From Deltaproteobacteria bacterium (GTDB taxonomy: Bacteria > Desulfobacterota > Desulfobacteria > Desulfobacterales > Desulfosarcinaceae): a stretch of DNA of 53,654 nt. The notes below the pieces were generated by a model. The model saw only the letters and a list, made by a program, of their open reading frames with translations. It did not search any database and had not been told where the DNA came from. Made by a program: the position numbers and the translations under genes. Positions 8,911 to 17,100 of the stretch are shown here, in pieces (positions within the stretch are counted from its first letter, which is position 1; each line of letters opens with the position of its first letter). Where the stretch lies: contig PDTK01000037.1 in assembly GCA_002747175.1 (NCBI GenBank), forward strand, positions 1-53,654. Direction: 5' to 3'.

Positions 8911-10221
8911 GTGCATTTCCTATATAATCTGGTTTTCCTGGTTGCCCTGGTTCTGCTGGGACCTGTCTGGATACCCGTGGTGTGCCTGCGCCGAAAATAC
9001 CGCTCCACAATGGCCCACCGACTGGCCATGGCCGGTATTCCCGGCAAGGCCGCCGACCGTGGAGATACTTCCGGGCACCGCCGTATCTGGGTGCATGCCC
9101 TGTCGGTGGGAGAGGTGATGTCCGCGGAGCCTTTGGTGGCGGCCCTTTCCAAAAAATATGGTGCGGAAAATCTGGTTTTTACCGCATCCACGCGCACCGG
9201 CTTCCAGACCGCTCAGCGGTTGATGAACGCGCATGTTCTCGCCGTGCGTCATTTCCCCTTCGATCTGCTTTTTTCCGTGAACCGGGCCATCGATGTGATC
9301 CGGCCCCGTCAGGTGATTATCGTCGAAACCGATATATGGCCCAATGTACTCCTGCAATTGAGACGTAAACGAATTCCTGTTTACCTGGTCAACGCGCGGT
9401 TGTCCGACCGCTCGTGGCGGGGTTACATGCGAATGAGACCGCTGATGGCCCGTCTGCTGGCGGTGTTTGCACGAATTTGCGTTCAGACCGATATGGATCG
9501 AAGCCGTTTTCTGGAAGTCGGCGCTCCCCCGTCTCGGCTGACAACCACGGGCAACATAAAATTCGACCAACCGCTGGTTCGACTGTCCATTGATCAACGA
9601 TTTCATTTGCAGGCATGGCTCAACCTGCCGTTGGACATACCCATCTGGGTTGCGGGCAGCACCCATGAAGGCGAAGAGATCGTTTTGGCAGACGCATTCA
9701 AACAACTTCAGAAATCCGGTAGGGCGTCGGCATTGGTCGTGGCACCGCGGGATCCGGAACGGGCTGCCGAAGTCTCCCGGTTGTTCCGGCGTGTTGGAAT
9801 CGATGCCGTGCTGCTGGAGCGGGCATCGCATCGACCCTCACCCAACCAGGTGGTGATCATCGACCGCATCGGCTTGCTTCGAGATCTTTACGCCATTGCC
9901 GACCTAACCTTTGTCGGCGGCAGCCTGGTCGATTCCGGCGGTCACAATCCCCTGGAGCCGGCATCGGTGGCCAGGCCGATCCTGGCCGGCCCGGACACCG
10001 GCAATTTTCGGTGGATATACCGTACCCTTGAAGAAACGGGAGGCCTGATGCGGGTTTGCGATGCGCAAAGTTTGGCAACAGGTCTGATTTCCTTATTGGA
10101 TGACCCTGATCGGCGGGTTCACATGGGACAATGTGCCCACGACGTGTTTCGCCGGCACCGGGGTGCGGTGAAACGCACACTTGTCGCTATCCATGACCCG
10201 GGCGCAGGACCATATCCATGA
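8911..10221 (+). CDS. waaA: 3-deoxy-D-manno-octulosonic acid (Kdo) transferase
   Basis: A GT30-family inner-membrane enzyme that transfers Kdo from CMP-Kdo onto lipid IVA. The N-terminal membrane anchor is residues 1-22. It is followed by the family signature WVHALSVGEVMSAEPLV and by ETDIWPNVL, VGGSLVDSGGHNPLEPA and the C-terminal nucleotide-binding region. The length of 436 aa is normal. The GTG at 8911 has a weak TAGG site. The gene overlaps lpxK by ATGA. Whether it adds one, two or more Kdo residues cannot be read from the sequence. Confidence 0.93.
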   Translation: MHFLYNLVFLVALVLLGPVWIPVVCLRRKYRSTMAHRLAMAGIPGKAADRGDTSGHRRIWVHALSVGEVMSAEPLVAALSKKYGAENLVFTASTRTGFQTAQRLMNAHVLAVRHFPFDLLFSVNRAIDVIRPRQVIIVETDIWPNVLLQLRRKRIPVYLVNARLSDRSWRGYMRMRPLMARLLAVFARICVQTDMDRSRFLEVGAPPSRLTTTGNIKFDQPLVRLSIDQRFHLQAWLNLPLDIPIWVAGSTHEGEEIVLADAFKQLQKSGRASALVVAPRDPERAAEVSRLFRRVGIDAVLLERASHRPSPNQVVIIDRIGLLRDLYAIADLTFVGGSLVDSGGHNPLEPASVARPILAGPDTGNFRWIYRTLEETGGLMRVCDAQSLATGLISLLDDPDRRVHMGQCAHDVFRRHRGAVKRTLVAIHDPGAGPYP

Positions 10222-11357
10222 AACGCTTACGGTTCCTCATGGAACGCATTCGAAATCGCATGATAGGCATTATCGAAGGGCCGGCGCGGGCACCGTTTTT
10301 TTCGGTGGAGACCTTTTTGCTGGTGATTTCAAAGGTGTATGGCGGTGTTTTATGCCTGCGGCGTCATCTGTACACCCGCGGTGTGCTCTCTTCCGCATCG
10401 GTTCCCTGTCCGGTCATCTCCATCGGAAATGTGGTTGCCGGCGGCGCCGGTAAAACCCCCATGACCGTTTTTGTGGCCCGGTTGCTCAGGGACAGGGGGA
10501 TACGTGTAGCCGTGGTCAGCCGGGGATACCGGGGCAAGATGGAAGCCCGGGGGGGCGTCGTCAGCGACGGCCGGACCATTTACATGGGGCCTGACGATGC
10601 CGGTGACGAACCCTGTCTATTGGCCCGTTTGCTTCCCGGTGTTCCGGTGATCATGGGCCGGAACCGCCACCGGTCCGGTCAACTGGCTGTTGATCGATTC
10701 GATGCACAGGTCGTTGTCCTGGATGATGGGTTCCAGCACCTGCGGCTGCGGCGCAGCATGGACCTGGTGTTGCTGGACGGTCGATCCCCCCTGGGAAACG
10801 GCCACCTGCTGCCCCGGGGGGTGTTGCGCGAACCGCCGTCGGCTCTGCGAAGTGCCGGGGCCATTGTGTATACCCGTTGCAATCACCCTTCGGTGTCCGT
10901 TCCACGTATTCATTTTACAGGTAAGATCCCCTCTTTTTACACGACCCATCGTCCGGTGGTCCGATATCCCCCCGGAGCGAAAGGGGATGTTTTTATCCGC
11001 CATTGTGCGGATATACGGACCTTACGGGGCAAACGTGCGTTGGCTTTCGCCGGCTTGTCCAATACGGCCCAATTTTTCGAAAGCCTGGAGCGGGCAGGCT
11101 GTATTCTCGATCAGCGCATCTCCTTTGCCGATCATCACCCTTACAGCCTTGCGGATCTGGGCCGGGTTGCCCGGGCAGCCGGGAAAATCCATGCGGATAT
11201 TCTGGTGACCACCTTGAAGGATTTCGTCAAGTTCGAATACCATGATCAATGGCCCATGCCGTTGGTCGTGGTGGATGTGGAAATACAATTTTCGGGTGGA
11301 GACATATCTTTCAGGAAGCTGATCGATCGATGGGCTGTTAAGATTTTTAATGCCTGA
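10218..11357 (+). CDS. lpxK: Tetraacyldisaccharide 4'-kinase
   Basis: It phosphorylates the 4' position of tetraacyldisaccharide-1-phosphate to make lipid IVA. The LpxK P-loop is visible as ISIGNVVAGGAGKTP (about residues 68-81), followed by VAVVSRGYRGK and the VVVLDDGFQHLRLRR block with the catalytic Asp region. The C-terminus has AFAGLSNTAQFFESLE and FADHHPYSLADL. The length of 379 aa is slightly above the usual ~330-360 because of an N-terminal helix that probably tethers the enzyme to the inner membrane. It starts within the waaA stop codon (ATGA). Confidence 0.94.
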   Translation: MKRLRFLMERIRNRMIGIIEGPARAPFFSVETFLLVISKVYGGVLCLRRHLYTRGVLSSASVPCPVISIGNVVAGGAGKTPMTVFVARLLRDRGIRVAVVSRGYRGKMEARGGVVSDGRTIYMGPDDAGDEPCLLARLLPGVPVIMGRNRHRSGQLAVDRFDAQVVVLDDGFQHLRLRRSMDLVLLDGRSPLGNGHLLPRGVLREPPSALRSAGAIVYTRCNHPSVSVPRIHFTGKIPSFYTTHRPVVRYPPGAKGDVFIRHCADIRTLRGKRALAFAGLSNTAQFFESLERAGCILDQRISFADHHPYSLADLGRVARAAGKIHADILVTTLKDFVKFEYHDQWPMPLVVVDVEIQFSGGDISFRKLIDRWAVKIFNA

Positions 11358-11477
11358 TTTTGTATCGGTGCTGTTCTATAAAAAAAGTTAAAGGTTGTGA
11401 CGCCATCAGACCCGGATTTTCGATGTTTCGTTTGGCTTGCCATCAGGCCTGTTTCGCGGCCAGGCAATCATGCATAA

Positions 11478-11505
11478 TTGGAGAAATACGAAAAATGTAT
11501 ATTAT
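11478..11505 (+). promoter_or_regulatory. Sigma70-like promoter for the minor pilin operon
   Basis: TTGGAG (11478-11483) and TATTAT (11500-11505) are spaced by 16 nt in an AT-rich stretch, giving a leader of about 117 nt before the first pilin gene. No sigma54 GG-N10-GC element was evident. Confidence 0.4.
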
Positions 11506-11628
11506 TACAAATAATTGACGCATCCATAAAAACCGTTTTCCGGCATGGTCCGGGAGAAAAATAATTGATATTTTCTTTGATGGTATGAGTTTTGTATGAA
11601 AATTGGCATGCAATCATATGGAGACATC

Positions 11629-12153
11629 ATGAATAGACAATCCGGATTCACCCTGATCGAGTTGTGCGTCGGTATCGCCATCTTCGCGGTGCTGGTCATG
11701 ATCGCCATCCCCAACATGATCCGCTGGCGAACCAATACACAGTTGAACACCTTTGGCCGGGAGGTTTTTTCGGCCATCCAGTATTGCCGTGTGGAAGCGG
11801 CGCGGCGCAATTGTTTTGTCGTTCTGGATTTCGATGATGACGGCAACGGAAAGGTTGAGAGGTATGTTGCCTGGGCCGACGACGGCGAGGGAACTGCAGA
11901 CGCGGATCAGAACGGGACGCCGGACGGTGCCGAGAACAATGTACGGGATGGTGACGAAACCGTGTTTTTTGAGGTCGTGTTGCCGGACAACATCAAGATC
12001 CCGACCCTTCCTTTCGGTGCCGGTCTGGGCCTGACGCGTTTCAATTCGCGGGCCATACCCAGCTTTGCCGGTCCGGTTACCATCACCAACCCCCGGTTGG
12101 GACGGACCATTAACATTGAGCTATACAGCGGCGGCGGCGTAGAAATCCGATAA
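11629..12153 (+). CDS. GspH/FimT-like type IV minor prepilin
   Basis: A prepilin of 174 aa with a short leader and the processing site SG|FTLIEL (Glu5 present), followed by a hydrophobic helix CVGIAIFAVLVMIAIPNMI, the standard N-terminus cut and methylated by PilD. The globular part carries acidic DDDGNGK and DADQNGTPDGAEN segments that look like small calcium loops, and ends in GGGVEIR. The start ATG at 11629 was chosen because GGAG lies 5 nt upstream; an in-frame ATG at 11596 would give an overlong leader. It is the first gene of a five-gene pilus cluster ending in pilY1, so it probably helps prime pilus assembly. Confidence 0.88.
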   Translation: MNRQSGFTLIELCVGIAIFAVLVMIAIPNMIRWRTNTQLNTFGREVFSAIQYCRVEAARRNCFVVLDFDDDGNGKVERYVAWADDGEGTADADQNGTPDGAENNVRDGDETVFFEVVLPDNIKIPTLPFGAGLGLTRFNSRAIPSFAGPVTITNPRLGRTINIELYSGGGVEIR

Positions 12154-12175
12154 CCTTTTGCCAAGAGAGATGTTC

Positions 12176-13039
12176 ATGCAACAGGCCCATACCCAAGACG
12201 GCTTTTCCCTGATCGAACTGATGGTCTCCACGGCCATCGCCGGCATTGTACTGGCGGCCATTTCCACAGCCTATCTCGATCAGTTGCGAACCAACCAGAC
12301 CACCCGGCTGGTCATCGAACTGAACCAGAATATCCGCGCTGCTTTGGTCGCCATGGAGCGCGACGTGCGCATGCTGGGAACCGACCCCACCAAGGAAACC
12401 AACGCAGGGGTGATACTCGCAACGGATACCAGCTTTTGCATGGCTTCGGACAATGGGGGGGTGGACAACGATCCCGGCAATGGCAGCAACGCACTCAATG
12501 ATGGAAATGACAACGATGGCGACGGCATTGTCGACGAAGGCATCGACGGTTTGGACAACGACGGCGACGGGCTGGTCGATGAAAGGGACGAGGAGGAATG
12601 GTTTGACAAAGATATCACCGACAAAGGTGAGATCATCATGTACGACCTGGATAGCGGCAACCTTCGGCGGCGGTATAACCTGTCCGGCACCGATGAAAAC
12701 GTAGTCAAGAATCCCTCGATCGATTTGTCGAAGGTGCAGGTGGACCACCTGGCCCGCAACATAGACGTCCTCAACTTCGTTTACCTGGACGACAACAACC
12801 CGCCGCAGCCCCTCGCGACCCCGGTGACCGGTATGGCCCTGGAAGATATCCGCGCCGTGCAGGTGACCATCGTGGCCAGAGCTTTCGACGGTAAACCCCC
12901 GCCGCTTTCACGCCCTTACACGGACAAGCGCGTCTACACCAACCAGCAGGGCGAGGTGCTGCTGGACAAATCCGCTGCACCGGATCACTTCCGGCGCAAA
13001 ATCGTTACCACGACCCTGAAGATCCGCACCCGGCAATAA
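12176..13039 (+). CDS. PilW-like type IV minor prepilin with calcium-repeat insert
   Basis: A prepilin of 287 aa with leader MQQAHTQDG and site G|FSLIELMVS, then a hydrophobic helix. The body has the PilW-type QNIRAALVAMERDVRMLG helix. Between about residues 95 and 140 there are tandem Asp-rich repeats of the form DNDGDGIVDEG / DNDGDGLVDE, which resemble thrombospondin type-3 or dockerin-like calcium loops. AAGAGAG lies 6 nt before the ATG at 12176. An upstream ATG at 12170 is also in frame. It follows the GspH-like gene by 22 nt. Confidence 0.85.
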   Translation: MQQAHTQDGFSLIELMVSTAIAGIVLAAISTAYLDQLRTNQTTRLVIELNQNIRAALVAMERDVRMLGTDPTKETNAGVILATDTSFCMASDNGGVDNDPGNGSNALNDGNDNDGDGIVDEGIDGLDNDGDGLVDERDEEEWFDKDITDKGEIIMYDLDSGNLRRRYNLSGTDENVVKNPSIDLSKVQVDHLARNIDVLNFVYLDDNNPPQPLATPVTGMALEDIRAVQVTIVARAFDGKPPPLSRPYTDKRVYTNQQGEVLLDKSAAPDHFRRKIVTTTLKIRTRQ

Positions 13040-13062
13040 TGATTTTCAATAAGGCGGCAGGC

Positions 13063-13503
13063 ATGAAAAAAACAATTGATCACCAATCTGGCGGCTTTAC
13101 CCTGATCGAGGTCCTCGTGGCCGTCACCATTTTCGCCATCGGTATCCTCGGGGTGGCCAGCATGCAGATGACGGCCACCAGGGGCAATGTGGCCGCCGGC
13201 AATCTCACCCACAATGTCATGGTCTCCCAGAGCCAGGAGGAAGACCTGCTGATGATCCCCTATCATGCGAACCGGCTCGATGCCGGCACCCAGACACCGG
13301 CCCAGGATGCCGATGGGGTGGATAACGACAGCGACGGCACCGTCGACGAGTCGGGCGAGACCGGCCCCATCATCGTGACCTACGAGGTGGCTGAAGACAC
13401 GCCGGTGATCAATTCCAAAACCATTACCATGACGGTGACCAAAAACCATTTCACGGGGCGCAAGACCGCCACCATCATCCATGTCATTCCGGAGATTATC
13501 TGA
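13063..13503 (+). CDS. PilV-like type IV minor prepilin
   Basis: A prepilin of 146 aa with leader MKKTIDHQSGG and site GG|FTLIEVLVA, followed by VTIFAIGILGVASMQ, a combination typical of PilV. It contains an acidic loop DGVDNDSDGTVDE similar to that in the PilW-like neighbour. The ATG at 13063 has AAGG 8 nt upstream; an ATG at 13039 overlapping the previous stop by one base would add eight residues and is the alternative. It lies directly between the PilW- and PilX-like genes. Confidence 0.85.
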   Translation: MKKTIDHQSGGFTLIEVLVAVTIFAIGILGVASMQMTATRGNVAAGNLTHNVMVSQSQEEDLLMIPYHANRLDAGTQTPAQDADGVDNDSDGTVDESGETGPIIVTYEVAEDTPVINSKTITMTVTKNHFTGRKTATIIHVIPEII

Positions 13504-13506
13504 CTC

Positions 13507-14118
13507 ATGAACAGAACCGAAACCCCTCATGACAATGTTCTGGCCAACGAAAACGGCGGCGTGGTCATCATCACCGCGATTCTTGTCCTGGTGGTGCTGA
13601 GCATCCTCGGCATTTCGGCCACGGACACGACCATTACGGAAAAACATATCGCCATCAACGACCAGCGTTCCAAGATCGCTTTTTTCCATGCCGACGGCGC
13701 GATTTTCGCGACCATCAAGTTGATCTCCCATGCGCTCGACACGCCCGCATCTGCCGATAAAATCATCCCCGGGTCAACCGATGCGCCGGGAATCACCTAT
13801 CTGTCCGGTGCCACCGATCCGCACGAGGAATTTTACGACCAGATCGCGGAATTCGCCGTCCACGATCCGGATAAGGATATCGATTTTTTCGTCGGCAATC
13901 TGGACGCCGATTCCGAGGTCGAGTTCCTCGACCCGGCGCACACCGAGGGCGGGGGCGTCGAATTTCTTATGGAAGCCGAGGGGATCGGCTACACCGTTGT
14001 CGCCAAGGATTACCTCATCACCGCCAACGGTTATCACAATCGCAATGCCAAACGGATTACCGACAGGGCCCTTTCCGCCTGGTACCGCAAACTGGTCGGC
14101 TTTCCCGGCGGCATGTAG
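13507..14118 (+). CDS. PilX-like type IV pilus assembly protein
   Basis: A 203-aa protein with the PilX N-terminal pattern: a short polar head ending NENGG, a hydrophobic helix VVIITAILVLVVLSILGIS, and then the ATDTTITEKHIAINDQRSKIAF segment in which a helix rich in small residues precedes the globular domain. It starts 3 nt after the PilV-like stop and ends 55 nt before pilY1. PilX-like proteins usually act with PilV, PilW and PilY1 in a tip or priming complex, matching the order here. Confidence 0.82.
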   Translation: MNRTETPHDNVLANENGGVVIITAILVLVVLSILGISATDTTITEKHIAINDQRSKIAFFHADGAIFATIKLISHALDTPASADKIIPGSTDAPGITYLSGATDPHEEFYDQIAEFAVHDPDKDIDFFVGNLDADSEVEFLDPAHTEGGGVEFLMEAEGIGYTVVAKDYLITANGYHNRNAKRITDRALSAWYRKLVGFPGGM

Positions 14119-14173
14119 TGAATACAAACAGCACACAGGTACGTTTTCAACGACGACATACAGAGGTGATATG

Positions 14174-17100
14174 ATGAAAAAATTATTCAATAAAAACAAT
14201 GGCATGATAGCCTTTATGCTGGTCCTGGCGATTGCCTTTCTGCCAATTCCGGGCATGATCGCGGACAGCCGGGCAACGGTCACCACGCCGCCCGATCCCG
14301 TGCAGTACGAGTCCTATCCCCCCTTTCTGTCGGCCTCGGTGCCGCCCCTGGTGATGCTGGTCATGGGGCGCAATCACAAATTGTACTATGAAGCTTACAA
14401 CGATGCCTCGGACCTGAATGAGGACGGAGTCCTGGATATCACCTACAAGCCTGACGAGATCGATTATTACGGCTATTTCGATTCGTTCAAATATTATGCG
14501 TATAACAGCTCGGCATCGCCGGCACGGTTCGATCCGGTGGGCGTGACCGCCGATAAAAAGGCACCGTCCGGCAACTATTGGAGCGGCGATTTTCTAAACT
14601 ACCTGACCATGTCACGCATGGATGCCATGCGCAAGGTGCTGTACGGCGGCTATCGTGTTACCGATGAAGACGCCTCGGGGATCACGGTTCTGGAGCGGGC
14701 CTACATTCCCCAGGATGCCCATACCTGGGGCAAGGAATACGAAAGTGTTTTACGCGACGGTTACGACATCCGTGATTATACCCCTTTGGACCTGCCGGCC
14801 TCCGGCACCCGGCATTTGTTTGCTTCCACCTCTCTGACCGATCCCAGCAACTCCAGCTATGCGCCCCTGCTGCGGGTGCTGCCCGACAATTCCCATCGCA
14901 TCTGGGAATGGGTGGCCAAGGAGGGGCCGGTAGCGGACGACTCACTGGAGGAAATTGCCGGAAGCTGGGATATCGTGCCGTCCAGTGTCAGTAACGGGAT
15001 CAGCAATATGACCCGGACCACATACCGCCACAGCGGTAGCCATCCGGATAACCACACCCAGTTCGATACCTTTGTGGCCACTTACGCCGTCCCCGACAAT
15101 TTCAACGGCAGCGGCCCGGCATCGACCATCGACGGATCGGGAAACCCCTATGGAGTAGCCGATAATTATTTGACGATTTTCGAGGGCACCCTGAACATCC
15201 CGGTTGATGGGACCTACACATTTGCCGTGGATGGTGATGACGCCGTAGAATTCATCATCGATGGTGGTGACGGCGTGTTCGACGGTGTGGATGACACCGT
15301 GGTGGCCGGCTTTTACGGTGGTCATGCCAGGTGCGATTGCAACGACCACAATGGCTCCATTGCCCTGACCAGCGGTGCGCATCTGTTCCAGTTCCGGCAT
15401 GAGGACGGTGGTGGTGGAGACTATTATTATCTGCGCTGGAACCTGTCCAACTCCGGAAGCACGATTACCGATTACGAAGTCCGTGTGAAGGTGGCCGATG
15501 CCGCTGTGGGTGTGGAGGCCAATGCCAGGCAGTATCCGGACGGCAATTACAAACCCATCGGTATTCTCCAGCGTTATGGTGAAAGCGAAAAAATGTACTT
15601 TGGCCTGCTGACCGGTTCCTACACCAAAAACACTTCCGGTGGTGTACTGCGCAAAGCCGTGGGCAACATCAACGACGAAATCGTTCCCAATACCGGTCAG
15701 TTTACCCCGCTGAACGGCATCATCCGTACCATCGACACATTGCGTGTCGTGGATTACAACTATGGCAGCAACAGTCACAACAGCAATTGCGGCTGGATCG
15801 CTACCCGCCCCATCCACGAGGGCGAATGCCGCATGTGGGGCAACCCCGTGGGCGAGATGATGTACGAAACCCTGCGCTATTTTTCCGGGGCCGGTTCGCC
15901 CACCAGCGATTTTACCTATTCCCACGCCAATGATAACCACGGTGGTACGGCACTGGCGCTGCCCAAACCTGGCTGGAGCGACCCCTACGATACTTATGAG
16001 CACTGCGCCAAACCGTTCATGCTGGTGCTCAGCGACATCAATCCCACTTTCGATTCGGACATGCTGCCGGGCAGCTATTTCGGAAGCATGGCCGCCGAGG
16101 TGATCGGCCCCAGTGGCAATCCGGCCCTGGATGTGGAGGCCATATCGGACGCGATTTTTGCCAATGAACTGAGCGCCGGCGATGTCTACATCGGCCAGCA
16201 GGCGGCCACCTACGACGGCGCCTGTACGGCCAAGGCGATGGACGGGTTTGGCGACATCCGCGGTCTGTGCCCGGAAGAGCCCACCAAGCAGGGGTCCTAC
16301 TATGCGGCGGCCGTGTCGGCCTATGGCTGGGCCAATGATATTCACGCAACGGCAGCGGAAACCCAAAGGGTGCGCACCTACGCCGTGGGCCTGGCTTCTC
16401 CTCTGCCCAAAATCGAGATTGACATAAAAGGCAGCATCATCAGCCTGGTGCCCTTTGGTAAATCGGTTGCGAATTATGGCATCAGTCCCGCAGCAGACAG
16501 TTTTCAGCCCACCAATACCATCGTTGATTTTTTTGTTCAGGAATTGGGTGATTTTTACGGCAAGTTCCGGATTAACTACGAGGACGTAGAGCAGGGTGCG
16601 GATCATGACATGGACGCCATTGTCATTTATGAATACCAGATCGTAGACGCGGCCGGCGATCCGGTGGATGCCTCCAATCCGGAGGACGCCGATGGGGTAG
16701 AGGTCACCCTGACTTCGGAATACGCCTCCGGCGGCATTATTCAACACTTGGGTTATATCGTCTCGGGCAGCACGGCAGACGGTCCCTATCTGGTTGTACG
16801 GGATGAAGACACCCTCGAAGGCGACGAAAGCGGTGATGTGGGCAATTATTATCTCAACACACCCGATCCGGCATATACCGCCAGCGGTCACCCCGGACTT
16901 CCACTGACGGATTCCCGGATTTTCAGGCCATCGGGTGCTGGCACTACATCTGCCAAACTGCTGACCAACCCCTTATGGTACGCCGCCAAATGGGGGGCCT
17001 TCGAAGACGAGAACAGCAACGGTATCCCCGACTTGACCAGTGAATGGGACAAGGACGGCGACGGCAGCCCGGACACCTATTATTATGTGGTCAACCCCCT

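Noticed and set aside
14942..16891. A 649-codon open frame antisense to pilY1
   Set aside because: It lies wholly inside pilY1, has no recognisable domain or ribosome binding site, and long antisense frames are common opposite repetitive Asp/Gly-rich coding sequence.
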